Source of the DNA: Fonsecaea monophora
Lineage: Eukaryota > Ascomycota > Eurotiomycetes > Chaetothyriales > Herpotrichiellaceae
Reading direction: 5' to 3'
Assembly: GCF_001642475.1 (NCBI RefSeq)
Contig: NW_019174045.1
Location: forward strand, 37,259 to 101,258
DNA: 64,000 nt
The position numbers and the translations under genes are program-made. The notes beneath the pieces were generated by a model, which worked only from the letters and a program-made list of their open reading frames with translations, did no database searches and was not told where the DNA came from. Below, in pieces: positions 30,348-41,151 of the stretch (its first letter is position 1; every line of letters begins with the position of its first letter).

Positions 30348-33023
30348 CTATACACCTCTTCTGCCGGAATATAGATCTTGTCTTGACCGACTGTGTGAAA
30401 GAGCCTTCGTGTTGTGCGGGTGCCTCATGTGATGGAGCTTGTCGTGGAAAACATCCTCGTCATAGTCTATTGTCTTCGGCAGACTGTCGACACGAAGTGG
30501 ACGTCCGCCAGTAGCAGCAGATGACAGATGACTTAACATAGCAATGTCCTGACTGGATGACTTCACAGCGGCCGAACGGTGCTTTGGTTTGACAGAACGA
30601 GACTCTCTCGGTACGGCTGGCACTGGAGGCAGCTCTCGATTCGGGGGCGGCTTGGAGGGTGGAGCGGGAGGCCGAGGAAAGTACTTTACACCCTCATCTG
30701 AGGAGGCGCTCGTGCTGTAGTTTAAGTAGGTGAATGCGCCCGTCTCGATCGACTCACCGAACGACAGTCTCGGGTCCACTTGACTGTCGTTATTGTGCCA
30801 GTTATTCCAGTGCTTCTGCCGGGGTGTGTCCAACTCATTGCTCCAAGGTACCCGATTGGCAGGGATAGCTACCTCTGCGCGTCGAGCATTTCGGTGTAGA
30901 GAATGATCGCGGGAGCGCGGACTATCTGCCACTACCGTGTCGGAGACGCCATCAAAATTGAAGGACAAGAGTGAACTGACGGAAGTCGTGCCGGGGGTCG
31001 GGGTTGTGCTTGGAGGGGTATGGCTGAGGGGCGAGTGAATTATTGGAACATCGAGAAGCATGGTTTGCTCTTGAGGCTGCCTTTCCTCTCTTGTTGTGGG
31101 TCGCGGATCTCGAGATCCTTGACGAAGGGTCCTCCCTGGACTGTAGTCATTAGATCGTCCTTCAATAGATTTTTCTGAAGATTTCTTTTCCCGGATTGGC
31201 GTATTCCTAGATCCTGCACTGCTCTCTGCTCTCTGTTGAGCGGCGCAATGGAGTCTATCGACACTGGCAAAGCGACGAATAAGGTCACCTAGTTTCTGCT
31301 CGAGCTGAGCGCTAGTCAGACGTGCGAGTGGATCTCGCTCGAGACACTGGAGAATGAGCTGCACGATAGGGCCGACGGCATGATATACCTGACCGTCGTT
31401 CTTTTTGGCTTTCTTTTCAGCTTCGTTTTGGAGGCCTTGGGCCCAGAGGAAGACCTGGCCAAGGTTGGCGTGGAAGCTCGCATCAGCCAGGCCTCCGCCA
31501 CGGCCAGCCATACGATTTTTGGCAGACCGAGCCCGCGAGAACGAGCTATAGCTGCGTTTGCAGAGAAGATTCAAGATGTCCATTATCACAGCCGCAAGTG
31601 AAAACACGTCCGAGGCGTACATGTCGTGCTCGACCGACTGCCAGGTCTGAACGACAGCGCTTCGGCCTTCTGGGGCCGAGACGAAAATAGGGCTGTTAAG
31701 CGAAGGAGCCTTCCGGCCATTCGAACTAGTAGAAGACAGAATCGAGGGTGCCCTCCCTGGGACGATCGGATCATAGGTAGGCCGTGCTGTATCTTGGGTT
31801 ACCACGGATCTGGTGTCCGTTGGAGACCCCAAGTCCCTACCGCGACCAGCAGACTGAGGCGGTGCATCAGGACCGATCGCTGCGCTCAAGCGAAGCCTTG
31901 CATAGCCTCCTTTTGAAGTGGGTTGAAATGTATAAGTTGCTCCCGACGAAGCTGACCTGCTTCTCACAGAATTCTTGCCGTCTGAATGGTTCTGTCTTGA
32001 AGAATTTCCACCCGCCTTCCGGCCAGATCGTCCTCCAGATGGAAGCGAGAGGGCAGCGGAGCCAGTGCTTTGAATTGTGACCGCGCGCTTCCATCGCTCG
32101 GGCGGACCGTATTGATATGCTTCGATGTCGTCATGGCGAGGTCTGTGACGAAGCAATCCGTCTCCGTCCAGCAACCCCAAGGAGATGGAGAAGGAGTTGT
32201 CAATTTGAATATTGGAGGGGCGGATACCTCCGTGGAATTCGCCGTTCTCGTGCAGCCATGCTAACGCACTGGCAATGCAGTGTGGCCAATTGATTAAAAT
32301 ACGTCGTCGCTCAGGCTTTGGGAGGGCACCAAAGCTTTTAGGCGTATCGGTGAGGAATGTCTTGAGGCTCCATTCGGCTGCTGGGGTGGAGATGACATTG
32401 AACACCCCTTGATAGAGATAGGAGCCATAGACAGACACGATGTGTTCGTGACACAGCCTTCTGCTCGCAGCGATTTCATTCAGAATGTCCTCCTCGCTGA
32501 GCGGTCCCTCGAGGACGATGCGGCGCCGTACAAAGACTCTCTGATTGTCTGACGGTAACCGCACTCGATCGGTGCCTTCATGACTAAATGAGAGAACCAC
32601 CGATTTCAAGCTGACAGGGACGACTGGGACTGCCTCTTCATCGGCATAACGGATGTGCTCCCCCTCTCCAACAACTCGTGTAAGGAAGCGGAACTGGTTC
32701 TTGTAGAAACGTTTATCCAAGGACCTATCCGGCTCATAGGAGAGCCGAAGATCGGGAACGGCTTGCTCGATGATGGGTAGATCTTCGTCGTCATACGAAT
32801 CGTCGATGATGCCAAAGATTTGATCGGGCACACCGGTGGCTACCAGTATGAGGAAGAAGCGTTTGGCCCTAGTCAAGATCCAGTCCAAGTAGGTATCATC
32901 GGTCAGATCGCCTCCGAAATACAGAGGCCGCTGAAGATATTCCTGTTCATCTGCGCGGAGGTGCGAATGGACATATGCGGAGGTGACGGTTTCGTCCACA
33001 CGCTCATCTGTCCACAGCGACAT
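30348..33023 (-). CDS. Protein kinase-like protein, probable pseudokinase with large insert
   Basis: Predicted 891-aa single-exon protein. A kinase-like fold is visible at about residues 150-610, but the key residues are replaced. The VAIK-type strand reads VFVRRRIV (163-170) with no clear Lys. The HRDxxxxN loop reads HGGIRPSN (264-271), lacking the catalytic Asp. The DFG position reads DGDG (286-289). A GPPE segment (306-309) corresponds to APE. A Ser-rich insert of about 160 residues then separates it from SDVFSLAAVIMDIL (471-484), the helix-F motif. After GPIVQLILQCLERDPLARLTSAQLEQ come 270 Ser/Pro-rich residues with PPRP-type SH3-like motifs. The N-terminal 150 residues form a separate region. 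A scaffold or regulatory role is likely; the partner is unknown. Confidence 0.75.
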   Translation of the reverse strand: MSLWTDERVDETVTSAYVHSHLRADEQEYLQRPLYFGGDLTDDTYLDWILTRAKRFFLILVATGVPDQIFGIIDDSYDDEDLPIIEQAVPDLRLSYEPDRSLDKRFYKNQFRFLTRVVGEGEHIRYADEEAVPVVPVSLKSVVLSFSHEGTDRVRLPSDNQRVFVRRRIVLEGPLSEEDILNEIAASRRLCHEHIVSVYGSYLYQGVFNVISTPAAEWSLKTFLTDTPKSFGALPKPERRRILINWPHCIASALAWLHENGEFHGGIRPSNIQIDNSFSISLGLLDGDGLLRHRPRHDDIEAYQYGPPERWKRAVTIQSTGSAALSLPSGGRSGRKAGGNSSRQNHSDGKNSVRSRSASSGATYTFQPTSKGGYARLRLSAAIGPDAPPQSAGRGRDLGSPTDTRSVVTQDTARPTYDPIVPGRAPSILSSTSSNGRKAPSLNSPIFVSAPEGRSAVVQTWQSVEHDMYASDVFSLAAVIMDILNLLCKRSYSSFSRARSAKNRMAGRGGGLADASFHANLGQVFLWAQGLQNEAEKKAKKNDGQVYHAVGPIVQLILQCLERDPLARLTSAQLEQKLGDLIRRFASVDRLHCAAQQRAESSAGSRNTPIREKKSSEKSIEGRSNDYSPGRTLRQGSRDPRPTTREERQPQEQTMLLDVPIIHSPLSHTPPSTTPTPGTTSVSSLLSFNFDGVSDTVVADSPRSRDHSLHRNARRAEVAIPANRVPWSNELDTPRQKHWNNWHNNDSQVDPRLSFGESIETGAFTYLNYSTSASSDEGVKYFPRPPAPPSKPPPNRELPPVPAVPRESRSVKPKHRSAAVKSSSQDIAMLSHLSSAATGGRPLRVDSLPKTIDYDEDVFHDKLHHMRHPHNTKALSHSRSRQDLYSGRRGV

Positions 33024-36000
33024 GATTCAGACACTTTGTCCTCGTGAGCAGGATGACAGGAAGAAGGCCAACGCGAGGTTTTGAGTCGGTGACTAGTAAG
33101 GAAGCCATAGTCTTATCGGAGAGCATCCGGCTTCGAAAACAGGGGCTTGTCGGCAAACACGTGGAAAGTGGGCAGCAGTCATGGTTAGCAGAAACCCAGC
33201 AGGGCTGTCAGGAACAGAAAGTAGCCGCAGTGCTTACTCTACAGGAGATGAAACCGGGGAAGAGGCAGATATAGATCGAGGGACGGGGAATCCATATGTC
33301 TTATTTGGCTCAAATTGGGAACGTCAGATCGCTTGAACGGGGTGTGGAGTTCGAACGGTCTCGCATGGCCAGTGGCGGCGCCAGAGAGTAAAGAAGATAA
33401 AGGCATGAGCAAGGGTACAGGAGTAGGTAGGATGTCGAGTGGGGGGTTTTAACCTACTACTCCAGTAGGTACGGGAGGCAAAGGGAGAAATACCTACTAG
33501 TAGATACACAGTTAGCAGGTCGCTGATAACATGAGGGGGAGTAAGACGGGGAGGGGACAAACAGCAACACAGAGACACCACAGACAGACACACACACACC
33601 CTTATCTCGGCTTGAACAGGGGCAAAAGCAATGGGAAGCCCGTCTCTTTGATCAGTTGATCCTTGCCGGCTCTCGGAAAGGATGGCATCTCCCTCCAGTG
33701 TATGTGTAGAAAGTAGATTTTGAGTTTTTCTCACCTCCTTTTTTTCATTCTGAGACACCTCTCCTCGTACGCCGCTGACGGAGCGATGATGGAGGAGCGA
33801 CAGAAGGTGGCCTGAAGTGAACGGTGTGCCAGACCGAATCGCAATGATTCCAAAGTCTATCTGGGGGTCGAGTGCTGATGACAGGTGGACAAGTGCTGTG
33901 ACGAGGTCCAAGCTCTATCCAGGAGAGATCATGTCGTTTGCTCGGACTGGACGGATTGCGGCGGCGGCGGCTGCAGCGGTAGCGGGTGATATGATCAGGG
34001 GAGGGATAGAGGGAGAGCAGACGATCGGATGCAGGATGGAGGATCGAGGATGCATGGCTCCTGTGGAAAAGGTGCCCAGGGCGCATTTGACTGGTTGCTT
34101 GCCAGCCTTATCAGGCATGAGAATGGATTTAAGCCTATTATCAGTTTAGTTACAAATAAAAGAAATGACAAAAGTCTCAGGGCCCCGAGTCGCGTGGGTC
34201 TCTGCATCCTTTTGACAGAAGCAACTTCGGCTCCCTTGATAACAGCACCACCGCATCACTACTCCTACTGAGTACTCGTTCCAATACTCGACAAGACCTC
34301 TGCCTCATACTAGTGATCGAGGCGACTTCCGCCTTCCCATGTTGTGGAGCTACGAGTGCCATTACTCAGTACTTCTCCTTAGATCCTCAGAAAGAGAGTG
34401 GGACGATGGAGTGACAGTCCCTCCTATCCTCTGAATCAAACACCACCGAGTCCTTTCCCTCCTATAAGACCCTTAACGGCCCGACACGTTTCTGGGCTGA
34501 CTTCTTCCCGGTACAGAGTTTGGCAATATGCTATAAGGCCCTCCGTCCCTCTCCTCCGTACAGGGATCGCCTCAAGGAACAAACACCCCGCATGACCTGA
34601 AACAGCATAGCAAACATTCGGACCAATACCAGCAGGATATGATCTACGAGTAAAGAGCCAAGGGAATCATCACCGTCATCCGAACTGCGAGATGAGTGAA
34701 AGCGGCCAGCCATCACAGACATCTTGTCCGGGTCAGTATCACAATACGCACAGTCATCCGGCTGGGGTGTGACAGGGGAAAAGTATGGGGATGGTCGAGA
34801 CAGCTCCTCACCACCGTTTGCCGTCTCAGATATTGCTTACCGCCAGTTGTTACTTTGCTCACCTCTATATAGTTTACCGAGTATCGCTGACCCGTCTCCA
34901 GTTGTCATTGTTTCGGCTCTGGGCAAATTTAAGTATCTCTGGTGCTTGTTTCTTCCAATTCAGCAGTGGGAGCGCCACCCGCCTAATCATCCCGACCAAG
35001 GAGAACTCAAAATGATGCCATGGTGCCACCTGGAGTCTGAAGATGTTCAAGTCTCGCAAAATGTATCCTTGCAGGCCTGAAAACACCCCACATATACTTC
35101 CTCCTAGAGGGATGACAGGATGACAATTTAAGGGATGTCCCCCTCAACTTTGTTCCAACAAATACGTGCCTGAGGTATGGGTGCACCCAGCTTCCTCAAC
35201 CTCGAAGCTTGGCACAATTATCCATGGGGTGCACGAAAGGATCTTGAGGCACCAAGGTTGGAGGGCTCCGTGGTTTTCAAAATATGCGGCAGCTGTGTTC
35301 ATGTCGCAGCAATGTGCTTGACATCCATAAACCCGCGGACGTGATCAAATCTGACCCAACCATCAAGCATGGCACATGATGGTCGCCCTGAGCTGCACGG
35401 ACCATTCAGTAGCCGCTGCTCAGGTACAGACTTGAGGTTTGCGACAACAAGATTATCAAATCCTAGCCACATACTTTCCTCATGCACGGCATCCATGGCG
35501 AGACGGAAAACGGGTGCTCCCAGAAGTTCTGAGGTCCGGCTCTACCCGGTGCTCGAATCAGTGTGACAGCCGTGCTTTCTGCACGGACAGCAGCGCTGAT
35601 GATTCGTCTTGACCCAAAGACCTTGCTTGCACAGACGCGGAAGACGCATGCTGATGAAACGCCCACACCCCAAATCCTCGAGAGACTTTTGGGTGTCCCT
35701 GCTGTTGCCTGCAGGAACGCTACGAGGTACGAGGTACACATTTCTTCCACATGGCCTTCACCGCCCGTGCAAGCAAGGAGGAATGATCCGAGGAGAGGCT
35801 GAGGAATACCCGAGTAGAAGCCTTTCCATGACAGATCATTGCCAAGTCCGCAGGCTTTGGCAAACTTGGGGGAGATTGGGCCCCCCTGATCGACAACCAG
35901 AGAACAGTCAGGCGCGAAGAATTTTCTTCGCAATTCTTCTGATTCGACTATAGGGCTTAGGCACAACCCAGCTAACGTGTCAGTGCAAACAGCGGTCTAT

Positions 36001-37441
36001 ATGGCACGGAGACTACTGCGGCAGAATGTCCCTCGCAGAATGTCACAGGGACCATGTGCAATGCAGCGATATGCAAAGTTCATCCAAGCCTTCGTATAAG
36101 TCCAGCCTGATATCACCAGAATCACCGTATTCCTGGCGCCACCAGCGCCGAGCCCAGAGCTTCGTTCGGCAAATCGGGCAGTTCATCTGAGAGAAGCCGG
36201 ATGAATTACGGTCTGGTCTACCGCCACAGGATTCCTCTGGCGCCTGGTTGCCCCAGCTTGGTGCTTAATAATAGCATCTCTCTCTCAAGGCTAGACACCG
36301 GTTACGAAGGCTCTCGTACCTAGAAGTCGTAAGCTCTGGGTTTATAACGGCAGAAGGCCAGCTATGCAAGGCCGAGGGATGCACTGGGGCAAAAAAGAGC
36401 ATAATTGTCTGGATGGGAATTTCCAGGGCACGGACCATCGAGAGGAAGCAAATGCCGCCCAAAGCTTACGGGCTTGAAGGTGATAAGTCGAAGTTTATGA
36501 GCTTTAGGTAAGTGCCTAATGGATCTCCAGACGGAGCTGTTCCCCCCCTGCGAGCGGCCTACCACTAGGTACCAAACATCCATCACAGTATCTAGTACTT
36601 CGTATGTTACTTCGTACTGGTGAAGAAGAAGAAAAACCCTAAAACACCTCATGCGCAACGGCCCAAGATGCTCCACTGGCATCGCTAAGTGCCAAAGTCC
36701 CACCCCCCTCTTCTTCTCCCACCCCCCCTTTGCTGGACAGATGGACAGAAGAATTTTGAGGCCATGGCTAAAACAATAGAGTTTCCCCTTCTGCTGCCGA
36801 GGCCCCTGTCGTGGAATTGTGGCTCGTACGATCCACGAGGGTCTAGAACACGCCAACTGTCATCCTCAACCACCCCAATCCCAGGGATTGGCAACTCCAC
36901 TGCAATGTTCTGCATAGCCAAATGCCTGTGCCTAATCCTCTCTTGCTGGTTGTTGGGCCTTGTTCGAAGTGCCCACGTAACTTTAGAGCTCGAAAAAAAA
37001 TGGCGCGAAGGCTACGGTGTTGTACCTGCAAGTGCTCCAACCGGGTCTCCTTGACCGCGCCTCGCCCGCTCAAGGCCATCTGAGAAAGAAAATAGACCCT
37101 CACATCTGGTCGTACATGAGTCTTGTGGCCCGACACAGCCGAATGCTTCCTCGACATCTGTTCTTCTTTGTTCGTTAACCAGCAGGTTTCCGTTTGGTCC
37201 AAAAGGGCTGTTTTCCAGAGCATTTGGTTGTGTGCGAGAGAGTGTGGCCAGTTCCCCTTGTCGTTACTCACTTTTAATTCTTGTCCTTCATTATTCATAT
37301 TCCTCTTCCCAGCACCCAGGTTAGAGTTCCTGCTTGCACTCTCCCCCGAGAATCCCAAACGCACCTTTGTTCCGATCGCCTTCGCCTTTCACGTTCTTGC
37401 CACGAGCAGATCTTCATGGGCTTACGATATCTCCCCTGCCA
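33024..37441. other. Long gene-poor interval
   Basis: About 4.4 kb without a convincing gene. The first kilobase is probably the pseudokinase leader (minus strand; G-rich on the plus strand, with TACCTACTAGTAG motifs at 33452-33495). On the minus strand between about 35966 and 35299, adjacent frames give weakly protein-like stretches, possibly a decayed gene. The last 400 bp should be the promoter of the gene at 37442. No transposon ends or RNA genes were seen. Confidence 0.4.
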
Positions 37442-39321
37442 ATGACCTCCCAGCCTCTGTCGCTGGATAATGGCGTGGCCACTGTCTTCAAACCGCAACC
37501 GGTAGTTGTGCGAATACAAGAGCTCTCCCTATGTCTGTCAAGCGGAGACCGGTGCGATGAACCCACGCAGGGAGTTGTAAAAGTGTTCGGAAAATCGAGA
37601 GACGGTCTGAGGAATGGTTCAAGATCCATGCTGGACGGACTAGGATTGAAGAGACCAGACGATGATATTGGGCAGGGTCAACAACGAACTACCCGACCCA
37701 AGCCACGCCGGAGGTCGTCGTCGTTAGGGTCACTGGAGGGTTTCAGCGTGGGCCATGACGACTACTTCAGTCGCAGGATTCAATCAGCAAGCATCTATAA
37801 AACCAGAAGTTCTGACGCCGCGGGGCCTTTGATGGCGCGGTCAGAGAAAGAAAAGCACTCAGAATTCTGTCACGATGTCATCAGAGATCGTTCAACAATG
37901 CTAGACATTACTGCCGCTCCTATCAAAATCTCAGAACCATTACCCACGCCTGGGTGGTTCTACCCGTCCCAGATCCTTGGACAAGCGTTCAACGGACCGT
38001 GTGGGATTGTACCACCCCTCACACCTCCAGAGGATCTCGACTCTTTCAAATGGGAGAGACCGTCACAGACAGATACTAGTGGAGGTGCCCGCACGGTATC
38101 AAGCTACGAAAGCGATTCAGGGAGCCAGAGACAAAGCCAGCCTCGCACGAGTTCCACGTCTCGTCCGTCAGAGATACGAATGCCAGAACCGTCAAACATG
38201 TCGCGGGACGAATCGAGCCGGTTGAATTGGCTTGAACGAGCTTGCCAGCATCTTGGTATGCCCTTCTCACTTGAAACTTGACGTGTTGACTGACTGATTT
38301 ATGTGCAGTATCCTCTGCGGGGGATTTCACCAGTCAACAACAAATTCAGATGGTCGTCCAGGCTCTACCTTCCCAGCCAAGGTCAACCCATACGAGACCC
38401 ATTTACGACAGAGTGGTTGAAGACGTGCAGAACCACTTCACATCCCCTCCCTACATCACCATCACGCACGCATATTTCCAAGCAATCAGCATGGACGAAG
38501 TTCCAGCCTCGCCTCCCGCAACACCAAACACCAACTATCCGAGCGACGATTACTTCCAGGATCATACTGTCTTTACGCATGCGGCCGTTGTTCCAGCGTA
38601 TCATTCCCATGTGGCCACTTTCAGTGCTGTGGCTCCACGCCCATCGAACATTATTGCGGCTCCTAGTAGTATACAGATTTCGATTCTGGAACGGTATATT
38701 CCGCCTACGACGCCTCGGGAAGTGGAGGACTTTTTCACGTTGAGCAGGCGGTCTTATTTAGCGGACAGGCTATTGGAATTATCTTCGAATGAGGGCTCGC
38801 TACTACTGATCTACCCGACGAAGCTGGGCGGACAAACATTTGCGAGTCGATATATCGGACCGGTTATCGAGCCTTTCCTGCGGCAATTTATCCTGCTCAA
38901 CAACCTCTACACAGATATTGCGATTCAGTTAGGTCGAATGGACGCGGTCGCAAGTATGAAGAGCTTTGAGGAGATGCAAACCATGCTATTAGCCATGTGC
39001 GAAGCTCTCAGTCAGAGAGCGCCATCACGAGGGCTCCCAAGTCGATACCAGATTATCCACGCAGAAACCGCTGAGGTAGTGCTCGACCGCACCCTGTGGA
39101 AAGAGTGGTACATCGAGCAAGAGCAGCCGCGTCTACGACAGAACTTGGTGGATTATCACAAGAGTGGCGGGCGTATGCCAGCGAGAAGCGGTCGGATTGA
39201 AGTGACACCCGGCATGCTTGCAAGAGAAGTGGTTGATGGGATTCGCCAGAGTCGGGAGACAGCAGGAAATGTGGGCGTCGAGGTAGCTGTGTTTGTCGTT
39301 CGACGCACGACTGTCGTGTAA
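37442..39321 (+). CDS. Conserved-looking hypothetical protein, two exons
   Basis: Predicted 608-aa protein that I do not recognise as a named family. Exons 37442-38255 and 38309-39321; the 53-bp intron (GTATGC..TGCAG, with CTGAC branch-like sequence) joins in phase. The N-terminal half is Ser/Arg-rich and disordered, with a proline motif PTPGWFYPSQILGQAFNGPC and LTPPEDL. The C-terminal half is compact and looks folded: ILERYIPPTTPREVEDFF, LLLIYPTKLGGQTFASRYIG, PFLRQFILLNNLYTDIAI and a final VEVAVFVVRR strand. No signal peptide or transmembrane helix. ATG 37442 is the first in frame after the leader. Coding is supported by the two long phased frames. Confidence 0.72.
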
Positions 39322-41151
39322 CGTTCTGTCGCGGTCAGAAATCCGCATTACCTGTGGCGCAGGCTGGTCGCTGGGTCTCTATATCTCTCTCTCAGAGCAT
39401 GCATGGCAAACATGTAATTGATCAAAGCAAGGCGTTGCGGGCTGAAAGTGAGATTTCGCGTGGCGCGGGTTTGGGGTCACAGGACAATGAATGAGCCATG
39501 AGATACCCCACGGATTGTGCGATTCTAATGAAAATAAGGTCGATGCACACCAAAAAAGAAAAGGGAATGAAAGAGGCACTTCTCAACTGGCACCAGTGAT
39601 CCGTATAACTAACTGATCCATATGTTCTGTTCTCAGTCCTCGTATTCACCATCGACATTCGCGAGCTCTCGTACAAGAACCACCCTCCACTACGGAGTAC
39701 TACTACTGAGTCAAGGAAACCCTCTCTATCAAATTAGCACCGCCACCACCCGCGATAATGAGGATGACGTGCGCAGTCAAGCGAGATTGTACATGTTTCA
39801 GAAATCTTATCACATCGGCCCAGGATTAGGGTAGTTCCCGATGGCTTGCTTCGAGAAAGCAGGACTGTCGGTCGCGGCATCTTAGAGTTCCATGTAACCT
39901 ACTGCAGAAGGCTAGAGGGCACCTACCTAGCGAGTAGTACGAGTCAGTTCATGGATCACAGAAGTCCGGAATTAGTACTTGGTATTAGTGCATGAACCAA
40001 AGGAACCGTTGAGTGAAGGTGCCAGTGCTTGGACTCACCAGCGAGTGGTGTAAGGGGCCAAGGACGCGCAGCCAACAACCCAACCAACCAGCCAACCAAG
40101 CTTTCCAGGTACCTTATAAGCCACTTAAGCCTGACAATTCAAGAGGAGGGCAAGCCCGGAGAGTTTATCCGGGGGTGGTCAGGATCTTCCAGAGGGACTG
40201 ACCACGGCCTTGCGAGATGTGCCGCCACAGTTCCCTATCTTGGTGCTTGACCACCTGCAGAAAGCCAAGTACGGAGTAGATAACAGATAACGGGCAATCT
40301 TGCTACCATCGTTGATGGCCAATTCCGTCCACGACTTTCCATTCTGCGTCATCGATTCGACAGCATGGCTTGAAAAATGGAGATAAAATGATGGACAATG
40401 CATGAAACTTGGCCGTCTCCCACGTCTCCCGCACACGCTATGGCCGAATTCTATTTCGCGTCTTCCCAACTACCTGTTTCCTGGGCTTGCGATTGACTAG
40501 GTTCGGGGGGCAGCGTGCAGCGGGAGGCGACCTTGAACTCTACAATCCTGTTGTACGCTTCCCATCGTCGCCAAACGGATGCGCAAATGTTGGCCCTGCG
40601 GCTGAAATTGAACCATGTTGAAAAAAGCTCTCCGTCGGGTCGTGTCGTCGAGATTTTACCACTTATCATCCCCTTTCGCGCCTCCCTGTCTGGCTCTGCC
40701 ATTGTCATTGCTGGCGTCGCTCACCATGTTTGTCGTTGCTGTATGACCTGCTTCGTCTCTCGTTTTCTCCTGGCTACTGTCGCGCCTGCTCTGTAAAAAG
40801 AGAATTGTTACTCCTCGTCGCTTTTTTTTGTGGTCGTACGCTCCTGCTGCTATTGTTGCAGCTCGCCCCTCTTTATCACCCAACCTTCACTTCCAGGTCG
40901 CAGAGTCACTCAAATCACATCGCCTTGGGGACGAGATCCTTCTCTTCTTTTGCACATATTATTTGTCGCTGCTAGTGGTTGGTTTAGACCCGACCTCTAG
41001 CACAGCTTGCTACCTTACCACAACTCCCAACCCTTTGGTGCGCTCGAACTCTAAAAGTCCTGACTTGCTCAGAATCACCAAAGTGTTTTGACATCAATAT
41101 CGCGCTTCGAATTGCCTCCTTTCATCCCAGACTCGTTCACCTCAACAAACC
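39322..41151. other. Intergenic and leader of the GH72 gene
   Basis: About 1.8 kb. TACGGAGTAC elements occur at 39691-39700 and 40270-40278 and an ACCTACCTAG element at 39921-39930. A CAAC-rich repeat lies near 40072-40102. From about 40640 the plus strand is pyrimidine-rich, as expected for the promoter/leader of the next gene. No gene is seen. Confidence 0.45.

Noticed and set aside
33324..33911. 195-codon minus-strand frame upstream of the pseudokinase
   Set aside because: Low-complexity Leu/Ser/His translation with no motif; position fits a transcribed leader instead.
34724..35080. 118-codon plus-strand frame
   Set aside because: No motif, no matching frame or splice partner nearby.
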